From positions 1-22,405 of the IMG/VR virus record IMGVR_UViG_3300017697_000111: a DNA stretch of 22,405 bases, one strand, 5' to 3'. Numbering within the stretch: position 1 is the stretch's first letter; each line of letters starts with the position of its first letter. This DNA comes from a virus. Below are positions 15,374 through 21,656 of the stretch, one piece after another. A model generated the notes under the pieces. That model was not told where the DNA came from, did not search any database, and worked only from the letters and a program-made list of their open reading frames with translations. The position numbers were made by a program, and so were the translations under genes.

Positions 15374-15863
15374 TGCTTATTCTCTTTTTGTTACTTTCAT
15401 TCGGTTCTACTGAATGGAAACAGTCGGAAGGAAATAACAACAGCCTGTTTGTTTTAGGACTAAACTTTTTAGGTGGATCATAAAGAGTTGGATTTGATCT
15501 CATTACTGTGCCTTGAAAAACAACATCGCCCATATTATCCTCTGGAACAGAAACATAAAAGATGCCACTAACTCCTATTGGCTCTGCTGGTGGAGTTCTG
15601 TCATAATGATCATGTGTGGTATTTGAATGACCATTTCCGTTTACATTGATCCACCAGTGAACCATATTCACTGTATTGTCTATTAAATGCACATAATGAT
15701 CAATACATTTCTTGAGAGAATCTGGCATGTCTTCTGGTTCAAAAAGTGCGCTTTGATATCCACCTTTGTTAGATTTAACTCGGCCGATCTGTGTGTAGTC
15801 TCCAACAATTCGTGTCATAGTATCTGTATAGTCAGGTAGTTTTACTGTGTAGTCTTTAATCAT
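15351..15863 (-). CDS. 2OG-Fe(II) oxygenase, small phage type
   Basis: A 170-residue double-stranded beta-helix oxygenase. The iron site is NTTHDHYD (His84, then Asp85 or His86) and LLLFPSDCFHSV (His150). Arg161 in KKRISIAFN would bind 2-oxoglutarate. GVSGIFYVSVPEDNMGDVVF is the hallmark strand pair of the putative 2OG-Fe(II) oxygenase family that is frequent in marine T4-like phages. The length suggests a minimal catalytic domain. It overlaps the hydroxylase-like gene by 8 bases, so two different oxygenases are translated back to back. It would hydroxylate a protein side chain or metabolite; the substrate is unknown. Confidence 0.85.
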   Translation of the reverse strand: MIKDYTVKLPDYTDTMTRIVGDYTQIGRVKSNKGGYQSALFEPEDMPDSLKKCIDHYVHLIDNTVNMVHWWINVNGNGHSNTTHDHYDRTPPAEPIGVSGIFYVSVPEDNMGDVVFQGTVMRSNPTLYDPPKKFSPKTNRLLLFPSDCFHSVEPNESNKKRISIAFNHTR

Positions 15864-16548
15864 TTAATTCCCTCAATACATCCTTACCAAACTGTTTAAC
15901 CATAGACCGTTTCATTAACTCAATTCTTTCTTTGTTTGATCCACCGTGGACAATAAAGTGAAAACGATTTTCATCAGAGCTGTTTAGTGCCTCATGTGTT
16001 ACACCATTATCAAACCAAAATCCTGTGCAGTTTTCAAATGGTAGTTCTTCCTTTGTGTCTACTCTTCGTAGATAACAATTGTCTGGCTGGTAGATTGCAA
16101 GATTGATTGCAGCAGATATGTTTCTCTGTCTTCCCTCGTTTATTCTTTCATCCCCAGCGTCATGATGTGCAGTGATACTACCGCCTGGTTTTATCAGCAT
16201 GAACCGACAACGCCTATAGTGTTTATGTGGAAAGTCTTCTAGCCATCTCTTCATCTCTGGTGCGACCTCAGCCACTTCAGTCCATCCCCACTTCACTGTA
16301 TTTTCAGAATACCCGTACCCAGACGGGTTCATAGTATTTCTCCATCCAAGTGAAGTATCAGCTTCATCCTCATGAACAAATCCATGTATAGATGCTGACC
16401 ACCACTCATCACCATCCTGTAGTCGATGCGGTACAAAGAACCCCTCGTCATAAACTGCCTGAGCTTCTTTGATGATAATCTCTGGTATCTCTAGATCAAT
16501 TTTTAAATACCATATATCATTTTTTCTACACCACTGAACAGGATTCAT
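15856..16548 (-). CDS. Asp/Asn beta-hydroxylase-like 2OG oxygenase
   Basis: A 230-residue protein. The catalytic half has RFMLIKPGGSITAHHDAGDE (His128, Asp130 as the HxD pair), NISAAINLAIYQPDNC, GFWFDNGVTHEALNSS (His185) and Arg195 in ENRFHFIVHGG, the layout of Asp/Asn hydroxylase-type jelly rolls. The N-terminal 110 residues are Trp- and Glu-rich (DEWWSASIHGF, VKWGWTEV) and probably recognise the substrate. Its ATG overlaps the TGA of the methyltransferase-like gene (4 bases). It is distinct in sequence from the oxygenase at 11089-11907, so the island holds three oxygenases of at least two families. Confidence 0.8.
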   Translation of the reverse strand: MNPVQWCRKNDIWYLKIDLEIPEIIIKEAQAVYDEGFFVPHRLQDGDEWWSASIHGFVHEDEADTSLGWRNTMNPSGYGYSENTVKWGWTEVAEVAPEMKRWLEDFPHKHYRRCRFMLIKPGGSITAHHDAGDERINEGRQRNISAAINLAIYQPDNCYLRRVDTKEELPFENCTGFWFDNGVTHEALNSSDENRFHFIVHGGSNKERIELMKRSMVKQFGKDVLRELND

Positions 16549-17252
16549 CTACCAATCACCATAAATCTTGTACTCTTATTAGAGAGAATTTTTGATCCAG
16601 AATATATTACATGCTTAATTCTAGCCTGATCAATCAGTTCGTCCTCTGATTCAACACAATTTATATGATCTTCGTGTTGATCATCATTTGATGACTGCAA
16701 CACAAGCAAGGGATTTTTCTGCACTGCATTGTTTAGTTCTCTAAATTTCCACATAGGATACATGTGTTCACAAGCACAGTTTATAACAACATCATAGATA
16801 TCGTCCTTTGGTATTGGAGTGTTAGGGTTTTGTACAAACTTGAGAGGTTTAATCATCACGTTTCTCATATTAATTTTGTATCTATTTTCATCCTTATATC
16901 GTTTATTGAACTTGTAACTTATAGGTGCTACATCATTATCAATCTCAAAATTTTCAATCCACTCACACTTCGGAAATGTATCGAACATGAGAGGAACAAT
17001 ATATTGAGCAAACCAACCAGCAAGTAGAGCTACTCTTTTCGGTTGCACATCAAATTTTTCTAATGTCTCTACCAACCAAATTTTACTTTCTAATTGAGAA
17101 GCGTTCATACTGTCAAAAACTCTTTTTGTCAAGTATTGATAATTTCCAGCTTCTAAATTCACGCCAGCTGAGATTGCGTTCTTCCAATCCTCTGCTAATT
17201 TTGGTCTAAATTCTAAATGCACGTTATGACCCTCCGCTGCAATTGCTACCAT
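16545..17252 (-). CDS. Class I SAM-dependent methyltransferase-like protein
   Basis: A 235-residue protein with a Rossmann methyltransferase pattern. Strand 1 is KRVALLAGWFAQYIV, where the usual GxGxG is degenerate. Next come WIENFEIDND, with the acidic residue that binds the ribose, and IYDVVINCACEHM as strand 4. LLVLQSSND and FMVIGR form the final strands. The degenerate glycine loop means cofactor binding is not assured. ATG 17252 overlaps the glycosyltransferase stop by 7 bases. A sugar or peptide methyl transfer in the island pathway is plausible; no acceptor can be named. Confidence 0.6.
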   Translation of the reverse strand: MVAIAAEGHNVHLEFRPKLAEDWKNAISAGVNLEAGNYQYLTKRVFDSMNASQLESKIWLVETLEKFDVQPKRVALLAGWFAQYIVPLMFDTFPKCEWIENFEIDNDVAPISYKFNKRYKDENRYKINMRNVMIKPLKFVQNPNTPIPKDDIYDVVINCACEHMYPMWKFRELNNAVQKNPLLVLQSSNDDQHEDHINCVESEDELIDQARIKHVIYSGSKILSNKSTRFMVIGR

Positions 17253-18088
17253 AATGATTTTAGCTCCTCAACATCATTTGTATCTGCACTGTTGTTGAAC
17301 AAGCAGATTTTATGATCTGGCCTTAATTTTTTTTGTTCCATGTCTGAGGGAAAAATGTTACCTGTATAATATGAATAAATGTCTCCTTTTGGAAATACAT
17401 TAAAGAAACTTTCATCTGTCCGACCACTATCTTCATACCACATATTATACCAAAAGTGATTAAGATAATTATCAATGGTAGGATATGTAAAAAATAAAAC
17501 GTCTAAGTTCTTAGCAATGTGTTTGTATATCTCTATGAGTTGTCCTCTATTCCATCGAATGACAGATGAATTTATAGGAGTTGATCCCATAGCAGCATAG
17601 TTCTTACGACACAAATTCATATCGTTCCACCATCCCCTAACGATCCACGGTTTACCATGTACAGCGGTGACTTTAGTCTCTGCTGTCCATGATTGTTTCA
17701 TATCAAGATCAAAGAAATATTTTAGGTCTTGGTGGATGATAACGTCTAAGTCGAGATAAAGAAAATTATTTCCCTGTATAGTTTTAAAATCTCTTTCAGA
17801 TTCATTCCATCCACCTGTAGATGTGTAATAATCAAGTTGAAACATGTAGAGTTTTCTGTATGCCCACATGTTAGAAGGAGCCTGTTTATTACGAAATCTA
17901 CTATGCAAACCTTCGTACTTATCCCAAGATGAAGGAAGCAGTATATCATAATCTTTTTCTTTTTTGTCAGTGAGACAGTAAAAGTTGAAAGGGACTGAGC
18001 AGTTATCTTCACACTGTTGTTTCAACTTCTCCACATATTCTCGGCCGTACTTGTCTCCCCACTTAACGCATAATATTGTATTATCCAT
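17246..18088 (-). CDS. Glycosyltransferase, GT-A fold (copy B)
   Basis: A 280-residue protein. The N-terminus MDNTILCVKWGDKYGREYVE matches the start of the glycosyltransferase at 10391-11092. FLYLDLDVIIHQDL gives the D-x-D metal site (Asp113, Asp115). WIVRGWWNDMN and NSSVIRWNRG follow as acceptor-side motifs, and FFTYPTIDNYLNHFW lies in the position of the donor-specificity helix. An ATG at 18121 is in frame, but 18088 overlaps the SGNH gene by only 8 bases, has GGAGAG close upstream, and gives the conserved N-terminus. With copy A it would supply two sugar-transfer steps. Confidence 0.75.
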   Translation of the reverse strand: MDNTILCVKWGDKYGREYVEKLKQQCEDNCSVPFNFYCLTDKKEKDYDILLPSSWDKYEGLHSRFRNKQAPSNMWAYRKLYMFQLDYYTSTGGWNESERDFKTIQGNNFLYLDLDVIIHQDLKYFFDLDMKQSWTAETKVTAVHGKPWIVRGWWNDMNLCRKNYAAMGSTPINSSVIRWNRGQLIEIYKHIAKNLDVLFFTYPTIDNYLNHFWYNMWYEDSGRTDESFFNVFPKGDIYSYYTGNIFPSDMEQKKLRPDHKICLFNNSADTNDVEELKSLW

Positions 18089-18764
18089 AAATCTCTCCGT
18101 ATCTTTTATATATAATGTCACTTACATGGTCATGATCATCTTGGGTTGGGTGGCCGTTGTCAGGACAATCAACAATCTCAAAGAAATTAAATCCGCCCAT
18201 AGATTGCAGAAATGGCCAACCAATAATATTCTGATTATCCAAATCCATTAATGGTTTATATTGTAACATCAGCTTTGCTATGTCTTTAGAAACAAGCGGC
18301 ATACATCGTATTAAACTTGCTATTTGCAAGTATGGTATTTTCTTATCTCTACAAAAACTGGACAAAGACAACATATTTCTAATGCCTTTTTCAATCATGT
18401 ATCTTGGGTATTTACGAGATTGAGTTACATTTCCAGCAGATTTTAAATTTGTTTTCACATCCACAACATTGTAATCACCAAAAGGACATTCTGGTTGGGG
18501 GGTATCAATAAAAGGCACTACTGAAGCATCAAGAGATATTGTCCTATCAAATCCAGACCATGCAGATACGACCAAACCTATATTTTTACTTTCATATATC
18601 GTGTCAATGGTTATATCATGAATGTACTGATTACTTGCTCCACCTCTACCAATATTAATAAAATCCATATCTAATTTTTCTGCAAGAAGTTCTGGCCAAA
18701 ATTTTAGGTCTTGAAATTTGTTTTTAGTAAAACTACAACCAGATGCAATGAGTAATTTTCTCAT
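18081..18764 (-). CDS. SGNH/GDSL-like hydrolase (copy 1)
   Basis: A 227-residue alpha/beta protein of SGNH type. KLLIASGCSFT puts the nucleophile at Ser11. NIGRGGASNQYI has the Gly and Asn45 of the oxyanion blocks. PDNGHPTQDDH near the C-terminus gives the D-x-x-H pair (Asp202, His205). Members are esterases, or acyltransferases that add or remove O-acetyl groups on sugars. I chose the ATG at 18764, next to an in-frame GTG at 18767, because it overlaps the stop of the tiny upstream gene (TGATG) and gives the usual short start before the first strand. It is paralogous to the protein at 18846-19649. No signal peptide is present, so it acts in the cytoplasm or on the virion. Confidence 0.7.
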   Translation of the reverse strand: MRKLLIASGCSFTKNKFQDLKFWPELLAEKLDMDFINIGRGGASNQYIHDITIDTIYESKNIGLVVSAWSGFDRTISLDASVVPFIDTPQPECPFGDYNVVDVKTNLKSAGNVTQSRKYPRYMIEKGIRNMLSLSSFCRDKKIPYLQIASLIRCMPLVSKDIAKLMLQYKPLMDLDNQNIIGWPFLQSMGGFNFFEIVDCPDNGHPTQDDHDHVSDIIYKRYGEIYG

Positions 18765-18871
18765 CACTCATCTTTCTCGTATATGAAGTTATGGGGTTCA
18801 GGCAACTTTCTTCTCATGATAACAGTTGACCAGAAAAGTTTCAACCTAAGAATAATTCTTTTTATAACCAT
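18764..18871 (-). CDS. 35-residue mini-protein linking the two SGNH genes
   Basis: A short frame runs from an ATG at 18871 to a TGA at 18766-18764. The start lies inside the end of the first SGNH gene, and the stop shares its A with the ATG of the second (TGATG). The frame fills exactly what would otherwise be the only real gap in the accessory chain. The protein starts MVIKRIILRLKLFWSTVIM, a basic, hydrophobic stretch that could bind a membrane. It ends RRKLPEPHNFIYEKDE, a proline-containing acidic tail. Small phage proteins with a similar hydrophobic start and acidic tail are familiar in this group, but I can name no function. It may instead serve only to couple translation. Confidence 0.5.
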   Translation of the reverse strand: MVIKRIILRLKLFWSTVIMRRKLPEPHNFIYEKDE

Positions 18872-19649
18872 CTAACAATATCTCCATAATATATTCATGA
18901 CCCATTTCATTTGGATGGGTATCTTTTTTAGTTATCCTCATCTTATTTCTTGATGGGTCTTTTTGGTCCATTAGATAATCCCAACACCAACCGCCAATAT
19001 GTTCTGATATGGGCCAACCAAGAAATGTTGTATCTTCAATCAAAGAGAGGTACGGACTATTTATAAGTTCTTTCCCAAACCTCTGCATGTCTGTTATTGT
19101 ATCACCATCAGCATTAGGGTAACAAGCTTGAAAATGTAGGTGAGGAATTTTTAGAGATGTACAAAGAGACTGAAAATTGTAAATATATCTAAGTGTCTTT
19201 TGTGTTCCAGCAGTCAAATCCATCAAATGATACTTATCAAATATTTCAGAAATCTTGAAAGCTTTACCCTCTCGAAAGGTGTTTATCTCTACGTCACTTT
19301 TATTTTCGACCTCTTCTATTTTCCTACCAGGCTTGAAACTTTCCCATTGATGTTGATATACAGCCATCCTTCGATTGTATACCTCTGCAAAAAAACTGGT
19401 CCGTTCAACCTCTGACCAACCAACAACCACCAACCCAATATTTTTAGTGCTGACTATCTCATCAGTCACCTTGCTCCAAATCGCTTCGTTACCATCTCCA
19501 CAGTTGCCAAGATTCACTAACTCCATGCCAAGTTTATCAGCAAGAAGTTCAGACCATATAGGAAATTGTTGAATGTGAATTTTCATTGCGTAGTTGTCAG
19601 TATAACTGCAACCAGCAACTATAAGTTTTTTCTTAGAAAATAGCGACAT
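18846..19649 (-). CDS. SGNH/GDSL-like hydrolase (copy 2)
   Basis: A 267-residue protein. KKKLIVAGCSYTDNY places the nucleophile at Ser15. LVNLGNCGDGNEAIW carries the Gly and Asn54 of the oxyanion hole. VVVGWSEVER is the strand that follows, and KDTHPNEMGHEYI near the C-terminus supplies Asp243 and His245. The order and spacing match the neighbouring copy, with an extra helical insertion of about 40 residues after the GWSEVER strand. Its ATG overlaps the carbamoyltransferase stop by 17 bases. Two paralogues side by side suggest different substrates or a heteromer. It could edit acyl groups on a glycan, or be a non-hydrolytic SGNH-fold acyltransferase. Confidence 0.7.
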   Translation of the reverse strand: MSLFSKKKLIVAGCSYTDNYAMKIHIQQFPIWSELLADKLGMELVNLGNCGDGNEAIWSKVTDEIVSTKNIGLVVVGWSEVERTSFFAEVYNRRMAVYQHQWESFKPGRKIEEVENKSDVEINTFREGKAFKISEIFDKYHLMDLTAGTQKTLRYIYNFQSLCTSLKIPHLHFQACYPNADGDTITDMQRFGKELINSPYLSLIEDTTFLGWPISEHIGGWCWDYLMDQKDPSRNKMRITKKDTHPNEMGHEYIMEILLDGYKKNYS

Positions 19650-20997
19650 TATATAATTTTGAAAACTCCTTAGCGTCTTCCCAAGTATTCACCATTGGCT
19701 TACCCTTTATATTTAGGGAGGTATTCAGAAGCATTGGACAACCCGTTCGTTCATGCCACTCTTCTAGAACTTGTCTTATTAAGGATGAACAATCTTTTTT
19801 TACCACTTGAACTCTTGCAGTACCATCAACGTGTGTGACAGAACTGTAATCATGTTTTGCCTTGGCGACAAACTGCATATACTCGTTCATCGGTCCTTCA
19901 AAGTATTTGTCTGCATACTCCTCTAATATGGCAGGAGCAAAGGGACGGAACTTTTGTCGCCTCTTGATATCGTTCACAGTGTCCTTGATATCGTATCTTG
20001 GATCACCAAGTAGAGAACGATTACCTAGTGCTCGTGGACCAAACTCTGCTCTACCACTTGCAAAACCACACACTTTATTGTCCAACAATTCTTGCACAAC
20101 GTTGCTGACATTAACTGGATTGAAAATTGGAGTTCCAAGATATGGATTTTCCCATTTTAATTTTTGTTTTCTAACCAATGCAGCTGCACCCAATGCACTA
20201 CCCGCATCGCCTGGCGCAGGCATTATCCAAATGTTTTTCCCTTTAATCTTTGAATTTGCAACACAGTTCAAGGCACACCCACCCATGATGACTAAGTTTT
20301 CATGTGGACACATCTCTACCAGTTTAATCAACTCCCTCTCGTACAACGATTGTACGGACGCTGCGAGGTCTTCTGAGCGTGCTTTTGGAAATATGTTGCC
20401 AACACCCTTATGGTTGTTTTCCCATAACTGATCTTCCAAATTATATTTGGGTTCACCAAACGCAGCCATACCCATCGTGATATATTCATCTTCGTTAGGT
20501 TTCAGACCTATACGGTGTGTGATTGCTGAATAGAGAAGTCCAAGAGAATGTGGATATTTCCACGAAGTTATTTTTTTAAGAGTGTGAGTTGTGTGACCTA
20601 AATGTTTTTTCTCTGTGGTTGCTTTCCATATAGACATGGTATCCCACTCACCGATTGCGTCAATGACTAAGATGTTACAGTCATCAAAAGGAGAAGTGTA
20701 ATAACCAGCAGCTGCGTGAGATTCATGATGACCATAACACTCGTTATATGGCATACGAACTTTTTGCCATTTCTGTCCCGCATACAAACGTCTTAAATTT
20801 TTACGAAAGGGTTTTTCGTAATATGCAATTACATCAGGTTTATATCTTTGTGTTTTGGGAAGTTGGTCAGAATGAATCCACTTATCATTCTTAACCCCAC
20901 TAAACCTTTCGGCTTGAGAGGCAAATATTATTCTGTTGTTTCTTAGAACGCATACTGCTGCGTCATGAAACCCTTCTGAAATTCCTAATATATTCAT
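19633..20997 (-). CDS. NodU/CmcH-family O-carbamoyltransferase
   Basis: A 454-residue enzyme that would make carbamoyl-adenylate from carbamoyl phosphate and ATP and transfer the carbamoyl group to a hydroxyl, as TobZ, NodU and CmcH do on sugars and antibiotics. The N-terminal Kae1-like domain starts MNILGISEGFHDAA and has the metal-binding HHESHAAAGYY (His90, His91, His94). APGDAGSALGAA (261-272) is the nucleotide site. The YrdC-like C-terminal part begins with GRAEFGPRALGNRS (315-328), the family signature, then FRPFAP and LNTSLNIKGKP. It is about 100 residues shorter than TobZ but has all core motifs. It is the first gene of the overlapping chain and has no Shine-Dalgarno; a -35/-10-like element lies just upstream. 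Confidence 0.92.
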   Translation of the reverse strand: MNILGISEGFHDAAVCVLRNNRIIFASQAERFSGVKNDKWIHSDQLPKTQRYKPDVIAYYEKPFRKNLRRLYAGQKWQKVRMPYNECYGHHESHAAAGYYTSPFDDCNILVIDAIGEWDTMSIWKATTEKKHLGHTTHTLKKITSWKYPHSLGLLYSAITHRIGLKPNEDEYITMGMAAFGEPKYNLEDQLWENNHKGVGNIFPKARSEDLAASVQSLYERELIKLVEMCPHENLVIMGGCALNCVANSKIKGKNIWIMPAPGDAGSALGAAALVRKQKLKWENPYLGTPIFNPVNVSNVVQELLDNKVCGFASGRAEFGPRALGNRSLLGDPRYDIKDTVNDIKRRQKFRPFAPAILEEYADKYFEGPMNEYMQFVAKAKHDYSSVTHVDGTARVQVVKKDCSSLIRQVLEEWHERTGCPMLLNTSLNIKGKPMVNTWEDAKEFSKLYNVAIF

Positions 20998-21002
20998 AAT
21001 TA

Positions 21003-21031
21003 ACCATACACCATATAGGATTATTTGTCAA
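21003..21031 (-). promoter_or_regulatory. Possible sigma-70-type promoter for the accessory island
   Basis: On the minus strand there is a perfect TTGACA (21031-21026), a 17-base spacer and TATGGT (21008-21003, four of six matches to TATAAT). It points into the carbamoyltransferase gene. The expected start falls on or next to the ATG at 20997, so the transcript would be leaderless, which is consistent with the absence of a Shine-Dalgarno. The match could be chance, but it sits in one of the few intergenic gaps and at the head of the gene chain. Confidence 0.4.
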
Positions 21032-21039
21032 GGGTTTAT

Positions 21040-21636
21040 TTAAAAGAAAGATGCGTATGCTTTTATCGCCTCCACAGGAGTTTCTGCCTTACGAATTTCA
21101 GTTTTTGCTTTTCGTTTCTTACTGCTCTTGACAGCATCTTGTTCAAACATTTTCAATTTCATCTTGAACAATACTTCTTTGTGTTCAGTATTATCGGGAT
21201 CAAAATCAAAAATAACATTCAAACTACCTTGACTTTCATCTTGGTTCTGACCAGCATCTAATCCATGGCCATACATATTATTCTGTGTGGCATAACGATG
21301 AAACGCATCTCTGAACTCTTGTCTTGTATTTTCATTTTTGTTACGAGTACACTCATCAATTGCTTCATAGGAAAATTCTTCTAACAATGCTGCAAGTCTT
21401 TCATCATTTTCAGCAACACTAATATTATAAACAGTTGCAACCAACTCACCACCATTAGGTGTGACTCCATCGGCGGCCGTGTGATGGCCATCGTCTGGAA
21501 CTTCATAGTTGTGTATAACACAAATATTGTCTAGTGCAGCGCTGGTATAGTATGCTTCAATAATCCTTCCCACAAATGGAAACTTAGGTTCCCCATCTGC
21601 AAAGTATGCCGCACTCTCTTTTCCTGTAAATGCCAT
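21040..21636 (-). CDS. Unknown 198-residue phage protein
   Basis: Not recognised. It starts MAFTGKESAAYFADGEPKFP after a clear GGAG at 6-base spacing. The first 80 residues are beta-rich, with a His/Gly loop (DDGHHTAADG). The middle is helical, with LLEEFSYEAIDECTRNKNEN. Residues 130-150 are Asn/Gln/Asp-rich, and the last 45 are very lysine-rich (KSSKKRKAKTEIRK). There is no signal peptide or membrane span. It follows the structural gene by 20 bases and precedes the island by about 40, so a virion or assembly role is possible, but nothing in the sequence proves it. Confidence 0.65.
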   Translation of the reverse strand: MAFTGKESAAYFADGEPKFPFVGRIIEAYYTSAALDNICVIHNYEVPDDGHHTAADGVTPNGGELVATVYNISVAENDERLAALLEEFSYEAIDECTRNKNENTRQEFRDAFHRYATQNNMYGHGLDAGQNQDESQGSLNVIFDFDPDNTEHKEVLFKMKLKMFEQDAVKSSKKRKAKTEIRKAETPVEAIKAYASFF

Positions 21637-21656
21637 TGTCTTCTCCTACCTCCTAT

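Noticed and set aside
18765-18767. GTG start one codon upstream of the shorter SGNH gene
   Set aside because: The adjacent ATG at 18764 is the stronger codon and overlaps the stop of the mini-gene in a TGATG coupling motif.
19058-19065. Exact minus-strand TATAAATA inside the longer SGNH gene
   Set aside because: It encodes Leu-Ile-Asn within a conserved-looking segment and is about 280 bases from the next start. A few exact matches are expected by chance in DNA this AT-rich, so it is not called as a promoter.
19862-20431. 189-residue plus-strand frame, the longest antisense frame in the window
   Set aside because: It is fully antisense to the signature region of the carbamoyltransferase, with no ribosome binding site and no recognisable domain.
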